Assembly (NCBI GenBank): GCA_947493195.1
Contig: CANLQG010000002.1
Location: 372,001 to 436,000 of the forward strand
Source: an uncultured Sphingomonadaceae bacterium
GTDB taxonomy: Bacteria; Pseudomonadota; Alphaproteobacteria; Sphingomonadales; Sphingomonadaceae
Length of the DNA: 64,000 nucleotides
Direction: 5' to 3'
Below are positions 9,685 through 18,388 of the stretch, piece after piece (the first letter of the stretch is position 1; each line of letters begins with the position of its first letter). The notes under the pieces were generated by a model, which saw only the letters and a program-made list of their open reading frames with translations, did no database searches and was not told the origin of the DNA. The position numbers were made by a program, and so were the translations under genes.

Positions 9685-11481
9685 ATGGATGGCAAGTCCC
9701 CCTTTGTCCTGCTCGACGATGCCCGTGCGTCCGGTGCCAGCGATGCGCAATGCTACACCGACCCCGCGCAGCTGTTCGTTGCCCGCAGGGCGCAGGATGT
9801 CGTGCGCGTGCTGGAAGAGGCGGACGCCGCCCGGCGGGAAACGGGCAAGCACCTCGCGGGCTATATCGCCTACGAAGCAGGGCTGGCGCTGGAGGAGCGG
9901 CTGGCACCGCTCGCCGCATCGCACAGCGGCGCTGACGGTCCGCTGGTGTGGCTGGGCCTGTTCGACGATCCCGAAATCATCCCGGCCGCCGAGGTAGAAG
10001 GCTGGCTTGCGTCTCGCTGCCAGGGGGAGGCCAGCATCGGCCCGCTGGACCCGCAGGTATCCACCGGCGGCTATCTCGACGCTTTCGATGCCTTGCAGGA
10101 AGCGATCAGGGCGGGCGACATCTACCAGGCCAACCTTACCTTCCCGCTGGCTGGCCCGGCCAGGGGCGACCCGCTGACGCTCTACGCGAAAATCCGCCCT
10201 GCCGCCGCTGCCGGCTATGGCGGGCTGATCTTCGACGGATCGGACTGGCTGCTCTCTTTCAGCCCCGAGCTGTTCTTTGCCCTGCGCGATGGCCACGCGA
10301 AGGTGAAGCCGATGAAAGGCACAAGGCCCCGTGCCGCCGATCCATCGGCGGACCGCGCGATGGCAGAAGAGTTGTCGGCATCGGCAAAGGACAAGGCCGA
10401 GAACCTGATGATCGTGGACCTGATGCGCAACGACCTTTCCCGCGTCGCGCAGGCGGGCAGCGTGCAGGTGGAGCATCCTTTCGCGGTCGAAACCTATCCC
10501 ACCCTCCACACCATGACCACGACGGTGCTGGCTACCCTGCAGGAGGGCAAGAGCGCGGTGGACGTGCTGCACGCGATCTTCCCCTGCGGTTCCATCACTG
10601 GCGCGCCCAAGATCCGTGCAATGGAATTGATCGACGAGGTGGAGCGCGACGCGCGCGGCCCCTATTGCGGGGCCATCGGGCGGATCGACGCCAGCGGCGA
10701 TGCCGCCTTCAACGTCGGCATCCGCACCATCCGCCTGACGCCGGGCGAGAACCAGCGCCACAAGGCCGTGCTGGGCGTTGGCGGCGCAATCGTCGCCGAC
10801 AGCGATGGCATGGAGGAATGGCGCGAGTGCCTGGTGAAGGGTGCTTTCGCCCGCGGGTCGGCGGGCGGCCACGACCTGATCGAGACCATGCGTTTCGACC
10901 CGCAGGCCGGCACACCGCTGCTGGAAATGCATTTGGAGCGCATGAAAACCAGCGCCGCCGAACTGGGCTTTGCCTTCGACCGGCACGAGACCCGCAACCG
11001 CATCCAGGCGCTGTGTTTCGAACTGGAAGAAGCGGCCAAATTGCGGCTCGTCCTCTCGCGCTCGGGCGCGGTCACGCTGGAGGCCCATCCCCTGCCCGGC
11101 GCACTGCCGGACCCTGTGCCCTGCATCGCCCTGCCCCATCCCACCGTCGCGCACGACTGGCGCCTCTCTCACAAGACCACCGACCGCAGCTTCTACGAAG
11201 CCGCGCTGGACACCGCGAAAAGCGTGAACGCTCTGGAGGCGATACTGGTGCGCGACGGCTTGGTGACGGAGGGCAGCTGGACCAACGTGTTTGTCGAGCG
11301 CGACGGCACGCTTGTGACCCCGTCAGTGTCGGCGGGGCTGCTGCCGGGCGTGCTGCGCCGTTCGCTGATAGGGGATGGCAAGGCCCGCGAAGCCGATGTT
11401 TCGATCGAGGACCTGGAAAACGGCTTCTTCATCGGCAACGCCCTGCGCGGCCTGATCCCCGCCACGCTGGACCTTGCGTGA
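9685..11481 (+). CDS. pabBC: Fused aminodeoxychorismate synthase component I / 4-amino-4-deoxychorismate lyase
   Basis: A 598-aa two-domain protein. The N-terminal chorismate-binding half (to about residue 385) shows the PabB-type MKGTRPR and the signature GSITGAPKIRAMELIDEVE. The C-terminal half is a PLP-dependent class IV lyase, from about DLIETMRFD through EGSWTNVFVERDG. Together they turn chorismate and ammonia into p-aminobenzoate for folate; the glutaminase subunit is not in this window. The ATG at 9685 was chosen; a TTG at 9646 in frame is less likely. The stop overlaps the aminotransferase GTG. Confidence 0.92.
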   Translation: MDGKSPFVLLDDARASGASDAQCYTDPAQLFVARRAQDVVRVLEEADAARRETGKHLAGYIAYEAGLALEERLAPLAASHSGADGPLVWLGLFDDPEIIPAAEVEGWLASRCQGEASIGPLDPQVSTGGYLDAFDALQEAIRAGDIYQANLTFPLAGPARGDPLTLYAKIRPAAAAGYGGLIFDGSDWLLSFSPELFFALRDGHAKVKPMKGTRPRAADPSADRAMAEELSASAKDKAENLMIVDLMRNDLSRVAQAGSVQVEHPFAVETYPTLHTMTTTVLATLQEGKSAVDVLHAIFPCGSITGAPKIRAMELIDEVERDARGPYCGAIGRIDASGDAAFNVGIRTIRLTPGENQRHKAVLGVGGAIVADSDGMEEWRECLVKGAFARGSAGGHDLIETMRFDPQAGTPLLEMHLERMKTSAAELGFAFDRHETRNRIQALCFELEEAAKLRLVLSRSGAVTLEAHPLPGALPDPVPCIALPHPTVAHDWRLSHKTTDRSFYEAALDTAKSVNALEAILVRDGLVTEGSWTNVFVERDGTLVTPSVSAGLLPGVLRRSLIGDGKAREADVSIEDLENGFFIGNALRGLIPATLDLA

Positions 11482-12656
11482 GCACCGCCCATCTCAGCCA
11501 GGCGCTGCAACGCATAGAGGCATCGCCCACCACGGCGATGACCGACCGCGCCAGCCAGCTGCGTGCAGAGGGGCGCGACATCATCTCGCTGAGCGTGGGC
11601 GAGCCGGACTTCAAACCGCCGCCGCATGTGATAGCCGCTGCCAATGCGGCGCTCGACGCTGGCGACACGCGCTACACTCCCGTCACCGGCACCGCGCGCC
11701 TGAAGGAAGCCGCCGCGCTGCATTTCCGGCGCGATCTTGGCATCGAGACCGACCCGGCCAGCGTGATCGTAACCGCAGGTGGCAAGCAGGCAATTTTCGA
11801 GGCGCTAGCCGCTACCGTCAGCCCCGGTGACGAGGTGATCATGCCCAGCCCCTGGTGGGTCAGCTATCCGCAGATGGTGCGCTTTGCAGGCGGCACCGTA
11901 GTGCCCTTGCGCACCTCTGCCGCCAACGGCTTCCGTTTCCGCCCCAGCGAGTTGGAGGCCCTGATAACGCCGCGCACGAACTGGCTGCTGCTGAACTCAC
12001 CCGGCAATCCAACCGGCGCGGTGTTTCCTGCCGAGATTCTGCGCGGCATTGGCGAGGTTCTGCGCCGCCATCCGCAGGTGCTGGTCCTCAGCGACGATAT
12101 TTACGCCCCGCTGCGCTATTCGGACGAACCGCATGCGACGCTGGCGGTAGAATGCCCGGACCTGGCAGACCGGATCATCACCGTCTCGGGTGTCTCCAAG
12201 AGCCACGCGATGACAGGCTTCCGCATCGGCCTCGCCACCGGGCCGGAATGGCTGATTGCCGCCATGGGCAAGCTGCAAAGCAATTCCAGCGGCAACCCCG
12301 CCAGCATCTCGCAGGCGGCCGCCGTGGCTGCGCTCGAAGGGCCACAGGCTTTCCTGTCCGACTGGCGCAAGGCGTTCCGTCGCCGCCGGGACATGGTGGC
12401 GGCGCGGATCAACGACATTCCCGGCCTTTCCACTCCCGTGCCCGACGGCGCGTTCTACTGCCTCGTCGATGCCGCCCCGCTGATGGAGAGGTTCGGCGGA
12501 GACGACGGCAGGCTGGCGCTCCACCTGCTTGACCACGGCGTGGCGACGGTTGCTGCATCCGCGTTCGGCGGGCACGACGGCTTCCGCATCAGTTTTGCCG
12601 CAGACGAGGCTGTGCTGGACGAAGCGCTCGACAGGATCGAAAAGGCCCTCGCTTGA
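11478..12656 (+). CDS. Class I pyridoxal-phosphate aminotransferase (aspartate-type)
   Basis: The 392-aa protein starts at GTG 11478, overlapping the pabBC stop as GTGA. Fold-type I aminotransferase motifs are clear: SVGEPDFKPP, the PSPWWVSYP region, NSPGNPTGAVF, and the Schiff-base lysine in SGVSKSHAMTGFRIG. It resembles aspartate aminotransferases of the Ib subgroup (oxaloacetate/2-oxoglutarate exchange), but the exact substrate cannot be fixed by eye. The same frame is open far upstream through pabBC; that stretch is not coding. Confidence 0.88.
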   Translation: MSTAHLSQALQRIEASPTTAMTDRASQLRAEGRDIISLSVGEPDFKPPPHVIAAANAALDAGDTRYTPVTGTARLKEAAALHFRRDLGIETDPASVIVTAGGKQAIFEALAATVSPGDEVIMPSPWWVSYPQMVRFAGGTVVPLRTSAANGFRFRPSELEALITPRTNWLLLNSPGNPTGAVFPAEILRGIGEVLRRHPQVLVLSDDIYAPLRYSDEPHATLAVECPDLADRIITVSGVSKSHAMTGFRIGLATGPEWLIAAMGKLQSNSSGNPASISQAAAVAALEGPQAFLSDWRKAFRRRRDMVAARINDIPGLSTPVPDGAFYCLVDAAPLMERFGGDDGRLALHLLDHGVATVAASAFGGHDGFRISFAADEAVLDEALDRIEKALA

Positions 12657-12664
12657 AGTCCGAA

Positions 12665-12740
12665 TGTCCTGAGCTTGTCGAAGGACTGCTTTTCTTTGAT
12701 ACGCCGCACCTGAAAAAAGGCTAGCAGCCCTTCGACAGGC
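12665..12740. repeat. REP-like imperfect palindrome
   Basis: GTCGAAGGACTGCT at 12677-12690 faces AGCAGCCCTTCGAC at 12723-12736, giving a 14-bp stem with one mismatch around a 32-nt loop. The left arm starts with CCTGAGCTTGTCGAAGGAC, a word I know as an intergenic REP-type repeat in many GC-rich proteobacteria. It fills the gap between the aminotransferase and the pseudouridine synthase. It may also act as a terminator or mRNA stabiliser. Confidence 0.55.
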
Positions 12741-12767
12741 AAAGGGCAAACGGATAGAACAAACGCA

Positions 12768-13427
12768 ATGCACATTCCCATTCTCTTCGAAGACGGCGAA
12801 GCGCTCGTCATCGACAAGCCCGCCGGCCTCCCCATCGAGACACCGCGCAAGGGCGGCGCCAGCCTCGAGGATCACCTCGAACAGCTGAAGCTGGGCTTCC
12901 AGCGCGCGCCTGTTCCGGTGCACCGTCTGGATACCGATACCAGCGGCTGCCTGTTGCTGGCGCGCAACCCCAAGGCGTTGAAGCGCTTCAACAAGGCGTT
13001 CGAGGAGAAGCTCGTCGCCAAGACCTATCTCGGCATCGTCGCCGGGCCGGTTGAGGACGAAGAGGGCACCATCGAACTCGCCCTGTCCAAGATCAGCAGC
13101 GAGGCGAAAGGCTGGCGCATGATCGTGGCGAAGAAGGGCAAGCCCTCCGTCACCCACTGGACAAAACGCATGGAACTCGACGGCGGATTGACGCTGGTGG
13201 AATTTCGCCCGGAAACGGGCCGCACCCACCAGATTCGCGTCCACGCCGAACACACCTTCAAGCGGTCGCTGCTGGGCGATCCGATCTACGGCAACAAGGA
13301 CGCGCGCGTCTCGCGCACGATGCTGCACGCCAGCGCACTGGTGATGCCGCGCGAGGGCAAGGCCGATATCGTGGCGCAGGCTCCGCTGCCCGCCGATTTC
13401 CTGAAGCTGGGCGCCGCGCAGGACTAG
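12768..13427 (+). CDS. RluA-family pseudouridine synthase
   Basis: The 219-aa protein carries the catalytic motif HRLDTDTSGCLLLA with the active Asp, preceded by VIDKPAGLPI and followed by RPETGRTHQIRVH, the three hallmark segments of the RluA family. It has no S4 domain and is short, as in RluA/TruC-type single-domain members. It isomerises uridine in rRNA or tRNA; the target site is unknown. It follows the REP-like palindrome and lies 6 bp before arfB, so the two probably share a transcript. Confidence 0.88.
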   Translation: MHIPILFEDGEALVIDKPAGLPIETPRKGGASLEDHLEQLKLGFQRAPVPVHRLDTDTSGCLLLARNPKALKRFNKAFEEKLVAKTYLGIVAGPVEDEEGTIELALSKISSEAKGWRMIVAKKGKPSVTHWTKRMELDGGLTLVEFRPETGRTHQIRVHAEHTFKRSLLGDPIYGNKDARVSRTMLHASALVMPREGKADIVAQAPLPADFLKLGAAQD

Positions 13428-13433
13428 CAGGCG

Positions 13434-13838
13434 ATGGGCAGGATTCTCGACCGGGCGCACGAGATCGCGGAGGAGAATTTCATCGCCGCTTCCGGCCCCG
13501 GCGGGCAGAACGTCAACAAGGTGGCGACTGCCGTGCAGTTGCGGGTCAACATCTACGCGCTTGGGCTGCCCCCGCGGATCTTTCACCGGCTGAAGGACAT
13601 TGCCGGCAACCGGCTGAGCCAGGCGGGCGATATCATCATCGATGCCCGCAACCACCGCACGCAGGAAGCGAATCGGCGCGACGCGCGCGAGCGCATGGCC
13701 GCCATGATCGAGGAAGCGATAAAGGAGCCCAAGAAGCGGGCAAAAACGCGCGTGAACCGGCTGAACAAGAGGAAGCGGCTCGCCAACAAGAAGGCGCAGG
13801 GCGAGAAAAAGGTGCTTCGCGGAAAGATCGACCTGTAG
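13434..13838 (+). CDS. arfB: Alternative ribosome-rescue peptidyl-tRNA hydrolase ArfB (YaeJ)
   Basis: The 134-aa protein has the GGQ motif in SGPGGQNVNKV, within a release-factor-like catalytic domain. A strongly basic C-terminal tail (from about residue 95: KEPKKRAKTRVNRLNKRKR and on) inserts into the empty mRNA channel in known ArfB proteins. It has no codon-recognition domain. It releases nascent chains from ribosomes stalled at mRNA ends. It lies directly after the pseudouridine synthase and before rpmG. Confidence 0.92.
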   Translation: MGRILDRAHEIAEENFIAASGPGGQNVNKVATAVQLRVNIYALGLPPRIFHRLKDIAGNRLSQAGDIIIDARNHRTQEANRRDARERMAAMIEEAIKEPKKRAKTRVNRLNKRKRLANKKAQGEKKVLRGKIDL

Positions 13839-13974
13839 CGACAGGATCGCTTGCCAGCCTTGACTTTTCCCCGATTCTCTCGCAATGGGCGCGCCGGAAC
13901 GGCGGTGCCGATGGCATCGCCCTATTTATTTTCGGGGCACACGCGCCCTTATCAGACTTTTTGAAGGCAAGACC

Positions 13975-14142
13975 ATGGCGAAGCCCGCAACCATCAAGAT
14001 CCGCCTGAATTCCACCGCGGACACCGGCCACTTCTACGTGACCAAGAAGAACCCGCGCAACCACACGGAAAAGTTCACCTTCCGCAAGTACGACCCGATT
14101 GCGAAGAAGCATGTCGAGTACAAGGAAGGCAAGATCAAGTAA
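13975..14142 (+). CDS. rpmG: 50S ribosomal protein L33
   Basis: A 55-aa protein with the typical L33 sequence ([20 protein letters not shown], ending VEYKEGKIK). It contains no cysteines, so it is the zinc-independent form usual in proteobacteria. The ATG at 13975 was chosen over the longer open frame from 13885 because the family starts with MAK. It lies 136 bp after arfB and probably has its own promoter; TTGACT at 13860-13865 is a possible -35. Confidence 0.95.
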   Translation: MAKPATIKIRLNSTADTGHFYVTKKNPRNHTEKFTFRKYDPIAKKHVEYKEGKIK

Positions 14143-14278
14143 GCCGCCTTCGGCACGCTTGATCTCCGTAGTACCGAGCCCGCTTGCTGAACCCCTTTGC
14201 TGAATGGGGGGAACCGCCGGGGTTCACTGTCGGTTCAATGCCTCACCTGTACCCATCGGGTTCCCTAATGGTGAGAGT

Positions 14279-14947
14279 ATGAACGCCTTGAAAAACCTTA
14301 TCCGCACACCCGCCATCGCCGCCGCCCTCGGTGCGATGGCTTTTGCCGTTCCAGCCACGCTTACCGTCGCTGCGGCCCCCGTGGCAGCCCAGGCCCAGGC
14401 CGACCAGTTGCAGCGGGCCGCCCGCGCGCTGCGCGGCATTTCCACGATGCGTGCCGACTTCACCCAGACGGACCGCCTCGGCAACGTGGTCTCCGGCGAA
14501 CTGACGCTGAAGAACCCCGGCAAGATCCGCTTCGAATATTCGGATGACGTGAACATGCTGGTCGTATCCAACGGCACGGCGCTGTCGATCATCGACTACG
14601 AAGTCAGCCAGGTGGAACGCTATCCCATCGGCGATTCGCCGCTGGGCGCGTTGCTGAACCCGGATCGCGACATCACCCGCTACGGCCGCGTACAGGGCGG
14701 CACCCGCAACGGCGTGATATCCATCGCGGTGAACGATCCCGACCGTCCGGAATTCCCCACGATGACGCTCATCTTCACGGAAAAGGCCTCCGCACCCGGC
14801 GGGCTGGAGCTGAACAGCTGGGTCGCTCTCGATTCGCAGAACCAGCGCACTACCGTGCGTCTGCGCAATCATCGTTACGGGATGAGCGTATCCGACAGCG
14901 AATTCCGTTTCCGCGATCCGCGCCGCTCGTCCCGTCGTCCGGGATAA
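14279..14947 (+). CDS. lolA: LolA-like outer-membrane lipoprotein carrier protein
   Basis: The 222-aa protein starts at ATG 14279 after GGTGAGAG. A signal peptide ends near AAQAQA (about residue 40). The mature part shows the LolA beta-barrel pattern: STMRADFTQTDRLGNVVSGE, LKNPGKIRFEY and SNGTALSIIDYE. It should carry lipoproteins across the periplasm from LolCDE to the outer membrane. The C-terminus is Arg/Ser-rich. It is followed by a structured non-coding stretch ending in a terminator at 15131-15168. Confidence 0.88.
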   Translation: MNALKNLIRTPAIAAALGAMAFAVPATLTVAAAPVAAQAQADQLQRAARALRGISTMRADFTQTDRLGNVVSGELTLKNPGKIRFEYSDDVNMLVVSNGTALSIIDYEVSQVERYPIGDSPLGALLNPDRDITRYGRVQGGTRNGVISIAVNDPDRPEFPTMTLIFTEKASAPGGLELNSWVALDSQNQRTTVRLRNHRYGMSVSDSEFRFRDPRRSSRRPG

Positions 14948-14970
14948 CCGGCCTGTAGGCGAAATGTTGT

Positions 14971-15168
14971 AAATTTGCGACAAACTACATCCGTCATTCA
15001 TTGCTGCGACAGGGAGTTCCGCCTAATTCTAAGACATAGAGACGCGGTGAGGCGGGTTTCCCCCCTGTTGCCCTGATCCTCGTAAAAAGCCGCGCTTCTT
15101 GCGAAGCGTGACGAACGCTCGAAAAACGAACCCCCGTCGCATCATGCCCCCGCGACGGGGGTTTTTTT
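14971..15168 (+). ncRNA. Candidate small RNA or long structured 3' UTR of lolA
   Basis: The 249 bp between lolA and xth hold no plausible ORF. The + strand shows a C-rich single-stranded stretch (about 15058-15072), a hairpin CGCGCTTC-TTGC-GAAGCGTG at 15101-15120, and a classic intrinsic terminator at 15131-15168. TTGCGACAAA at 14975-14984 could sit in a promoter. A free small RNA of about 120-190 nt, or a processed 3' UTR, fits this. I do not recognise a known family. Confidence 0.35.
15131..15168 (+). terminator. Rho-independent terminator
   Basis: A perfect 10-bp stem, CCCCCGTCGC (15131-15140) with GCGACGGGGG (15152-15161), is followed by a run of seven further T. It ends the lolA transcript or the candidate small RNA, and insulates xth. 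Confidence 0.9.
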
Positions 15169-15196
15169 ATCTGCGGTGCGCGACTAGGCAGCAGTG

Positions 15197-15985
15197 ATGG
15201 TCACAATCACCACCTGGAACATCAACTCCGTCCGCCTGCGCATGCCCATCGTGGAGCAGTTCCTGAAGGAGAACTCGCCCGACGTTCTGTGCCTGCAGGA
15301 AATCAAGTGCCAGGAGCAGCAGTTTCCGTACAAGGCTTTTGCCGAGCTCGGCTACGAACATGCCGTAGTTCACGGACAGAAGGGGTATCACGGCGTCGCC
15401 ACGGTCAGTCGCATCCCCATGCAGGAGTTCTCCCGCCACGACTGGCAGAACAACGGAGAGGCCCGCCACGTAGGCGTGGAGTTTCCTTCGCTTGACGGGC
15501 TGGTCCTGGAAAACGTCTACATTCCCGCCGGCGGTGACATTCCCGACCGCGAGAAGAACGCCAAGTTTGGCCAGAAGCTCGATTTTCTCGGGCGCATGAC
15601 GCGCTGGGCCGAGGCAATCGACCGGCCCACGCTGCTGGTGGGCGATTTCAATGTCGCTCCGCTGGAATGCGACGTCTACGATCACAAGGCTTTGCTGAAA
15701 GTCGTCAGCCACACGCCGCTGGAAGTGGAAACGCTGGGCCTGCTGCAGGGCGCGCACGAGTGGGTAGACCTTGGTCGCAAGCATATCCCCGCGCCGGAGC
15801 GCAATTATTCCTGGTGGTCCTATCGCACCTACTGGCAGGGCAAGGACCGCGGGCGGCGGCTCGATCACATGTGGGCATCGCCCGATCTTGCCGCGCAAAG
15901 CCGCGCCCACACCATTGCCGAACACACTCGCGACTGGGAAAAGCCGAGCGATCACGTGCCCCTGACGACGGAGTTCGACCTCTGA
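15197..15985 (+). CDS. xth: Exodeoxyribonuclease III
   Basis: The 262-aa protein has the Exo III/AP endonuclease fold motifs: TTWNINSVRLR, LCLQEIKCQ (metal-binding Glu), VGDFNVAP (Asp/Asn), the WWSYRTYWQGKDRG region, and RRLDHMWAS with a C-terminal SDHVPL (catalytic His). It repairs abasic sites and removes 3' blocks. ATG 15197 is used; a GTG directly before it is in frame. The stop overlaps or nearly abuts the start of ribA. Confidence 0.93.
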   Translation: MVTITTWNINSVRLRMPIVEQFLKENSPDVLCLQEIKCQEQQFPYKAFAELGYEHAVVHGQKGYHGVATVSRIPMQEFSRHDWQNNGEARHVGVEFPSLDGLVLENVYIPAGGDIPDREKNAKFGQKLDFLGRMTRWAEAIDRPTLLVGDFNVAPLECDVYDHKALLKVVSHTPLEVETLGLLQGAHEWVDLGRKHIPAPERNYSWWSYRTYWQGKDRGRRLDHMWASPDLAAQSRAHTIAEHTRDWEKPSDHVPLTTEFDL

Positions 15986-16017
15986 GCGAGTGGTCCACCC
16001 GGTCCCCGCAGCGGCGC

Positions 16018-17055
16018 GTGGCACAGGCGGTAGACGCGCTGCGCCATGGCTGGCCGATCAAGGTGGGGGATGCGCCGGTGCTGTTGCCGGTCGAGACCGC
16101 GCCCGGCCGCGCGGCAAAGTCTGACCGCATGCTGATTTCCGCTGCCCGCGCCGAAACGCTGAAACTCACCAACCAGCGCCTCGCTGCCGATGGCCATTCC
16201 CCCGTGCTGATGCGCGCTGCCGGTCCGCTCGACCGCGACAGCGCCCTGCCGGTGGCGGACCCCGCGCTCGACCCCGTCAATCCGCTGAAGGGGCCGTTCC
16301 TGGCCGAGACGCTGGACTGGATGACCGCCGCGAAAGTGGCGCTGGAACTGGCGCGCATTGCCGGGGTGCTGCCCGCCTTCCTGGTGGACCCCGCCCCGGC
16401 AGGCGAGGCGGTCGAGCTGACATCCGTGGACCTTGCCGCCTGGAAGGACCCCGCCAACCTCGCCATTGCAACGCGCGCCCACTTACCCATCGCGCACGAG
16501 GAAGAGGCGGAAATCGTCGTTTTCCGCGCGCCCGACGACATGCGCGAGCACGTGGCGCTGGTGCTGGGTGCGCGATCGACCGACACGACCCCGCTCGTCC
16601 GACTGCATTCCGAATGCCTTACAGGCGATATCTTCGGCAGCCTGAAATGCGATTGCGGCCCCCAACTCGATCATGCGTTGGCAGCTATGTCTGCCGCGGC
16701 GAGCGAGGGGGGCTGGGGCGTGCTGCTGTACCTGCGGCAGGAAGGGCGGGGCATCGGCCTCGTCAACAAGCTGCGCGCCTATCGCCTGCAGGAAGAGGGG
16801 TTCGATACGCTGGAAGCCAACCGCCGCCTTGGGCTGCCAGAGGAAGCGCGCGATTTCCCTCTAGCGGCGCGGATGCTGGACCTGCTGGGCATCGGCACGG
16901 TTCGGCTGATGACGAACAACCTCGAAAAGGTCGTGGCTCTGGAGGATGCGGGGATCAAGGTGACCGAACGCGTGCCCCACCAGTTGCCCCCCAACCCACA
17001 CAACACCCGCTATCTTGCGACCAAGCGCGACCGGGCCGGGCACCTGCTGACGTGA
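16018..17055 (+). CDS. ribA: GTP cyclohydrolase II
   Basis: About 345 aa. The C-terminal catalytic domain has the zinc motif ECLTGDIFGSLKCDC (three Cys), the GTP-binding segment LYLRQEGRGIGLVNKLRAY, and TNNLEKV near the end. It opens GTP as the first step of riboflavin synthesis. The first 170 residues form an extra N-terminal domain without the RibB active-site motif, so this is not a RibBA fusion. GTG 16018 is the first standard start. However, CTG 15982, which overlaps the xth stop and has GGAG 8 nt upstream, may be the true start and would add 12 residues. Confidence 0.9.
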   Translation: MAQAVDALRHGWPIKVGDAPVLLPVETAPGRAAKSDRMLISAARAETLKLTNQRLAADGHSPVLMRAAGPLDRDSALPVADPALDPVNPLKGPFLAETLDWMTAAKVALELARIAGVLPAFLVDPAPAGEAVELTSVDLAAWKDPANLAIATRAHLPIAHEEEAEIVVFRAPDDMREHVALVLGARSTDTTPLVRLHSECLTGDIFGSLKCDCGPQLDHALAAMSAAASEGGWGVLLYLRQEGRGIGLVNKLRAYRLQEEGFDTLEANRRLGLPEEARDFPLAARMLDLLGIGTVRLMTNNLEKVVALEDAGIKVTERVPHQLPPNPHNTRYLATKRDRAGHLLT

Positions 17056-17549
17056 GCTGCTCCATTCGCGAGGAACGCGCCGGAGACCAAGCCGCGATTC
17101 ACGCGGTGACGCAGCGCGCCTTCGAGGGACATCCCCATTCGGATGGTGGCGAAGCCGACGTTATCGACCGTCTGCGCGCCGATGGCGACTTGCTGCTGTC
17201 GCTGGTAGCGGTGGATGGCGAAGAGATCATCGGGCAGGTAACACATTCTGCCGCGCGCTTATCCAACCGCGAAGTAGGATGGATGGTCGTTGGTCCGATT
17301 TCCGTTGAGCCCGCGCGGCAAGGCGCGTCCATTGGCCGCGCGCTGCTGGAAGCGGGGGAAGTGGCGATGAGGGAGCGCGGCGCGAGCGGCATCACCGTGC
17401 TAGGTGATCCCGCCCTCTATGCGAAGTTCGGCTACGTCCAGCACACACCCCTGAAGATCGATGGCGACTTGGGCGAATACCTGCAGGTAAAGAGCTTCGG
17501 TGGTCCTATCCCGGCTGCTACGCTGACTTACGCACCAGCTTTTGGCTGA
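17052..17549 (+). CDS. GNAT-family N-acetyltransferase
   Basis: The 165-aa protein starts at GTG 17052, overlapping the ribA stop as GTGA. GNAT features are the N-terminal SIREERAGDQAAIHAVTQRAF and the acetyl-CoA loop GPISVEPARQGASIGRALL, followed by VLGDPALYAKFGYV. This pattern is that of YhbS-like acetyltransferases. The acceptor is unknown. The end overlaps the convergent psd gene by 22 bp. Confidence 0.85.
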   Translation: MSCSIREERAGDQAAIHAVTQRAFEGHPHSDGGEADVIDRLRADGDLLLSLVAVDGEEIIGQVTHSAARLSNREVGWMVVGPISVEPARQGASIGRALLEAGEVAMRERGASGITVLGDPALYAKFGYVQHTPLKIDGDLGEYLQVKSFGGPIPAATLTYAPAFG

Positions 17550-18388
17550 ACCCACCGCCCCAGCGCCTGCCCCATGCGCACTGCGTCGCCTGCCTTGAAC
17601 TCCTCCAGCCAGTCGACCTGGCCAGGTTCGAACAACAGGATCACGGTGGAACCGAGAAAGAACCGGCCCATTTCGTCGCCAGCCGCAAAATCGTGTTCCC
17701 CATTGGCGAAGGTACGGTGCCGGGGGCGGGGCGCGTGTGCTGCCTCGCGTCCGCCCCAGACGGTCTCCACCCCGGCCACGATCATCGCGCCGACCATGAC
17801 GCTGGCAAAACATCCGTGCGCCCCGTCGAACATGCAGGCGAGCCGCTCGTTGCGAGCAAAGAGGTCGTCCACGTTTTCGGCCGTCACCTGGTTCACGCTG
17901 AACAGGTCGCCCGGAACATATACCGTGCCCAGCAACTCTCCTGCGGCAGGCATGTGCACACGGTGGTAGTCTTTCGGGCTGAGATAGACGGTGGCGAAAG
18001 CCCCGCCCTCGAACCGCTCGGCAATCGCCGGGTCGCCGCCGAGAAGCTGTGTGGCAGTAAACTCACGGCCCTTGGCCTGAAAGATACGTCCTGCCTCGAT
18101 GGTGCCGATCTGGCTGATCGCACCATCGGCGGGGGAGAGGACGTATTCACTGGCATCAGCCAGCGGACGCGCTCCGGGTTTCAATTCACGGGTGAAGAAG
18201 TCGTTGAAGCTGGCGTAAGCCTCCACCGGCCGTGCGGCTTCGGTCATGTCGACATCGTAGGTATCGATGAAACGGCGGATCAGCCGATCCTTCAGCCACG
18301 GCGCTTCGCTGCCGGCAAACCTGCCAGCGAGGCGAGAAACGGCATGATGCGGCAGCGCGTGCTGGAGCCAGATGAAAGGACTGGCCAT
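17528..18388 (-). CDS. psd: Phosphatidylserine decarboxylase, proenzyme
   Basis: The 286-aa protein has FNDFFTRELKPGARP, SPADGAISQIG, the YLSPKDYHRVHMPAAG active-site region and the self-cleavage site LGST in FFLGSTVILLFEPG. Cleavage before Ser creates the pyruvoyl cofactor. It makes phosphatidylethanolamine from phosphatidylserine at the inner membrane. The length fits the E. coli-type enzyme. The ATG overlaps the stop of the upstream zinc-finger gene by one base, so they form a two-gene unit. Confidence 0.95.
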   Translation of the reverse strand: MASPFIWLQHALPHHAVSRLAGRFAGSEAPWLKDRLIRRFIDTYDVDMTEAARPVEAYASFNDFFTRELKPGARPLADASEYVLSPADGAISQIGTIEAGRIFQAKGREFTATQLLGGDPAIAERFEGGAFATVYLSPKDYHRVHMPAAGELLGTVYVPGDLFSVNQVTAENVDDLFARNERLACMFDGAHGCFASVMVGAMIVAGVETVWGGREAAHAPRPRHRTFANGEHDFAAGDEMGRFFLGSTVILLFEPGQVDWLEEFKAGDAVRMGQALGRWVQPKAGA

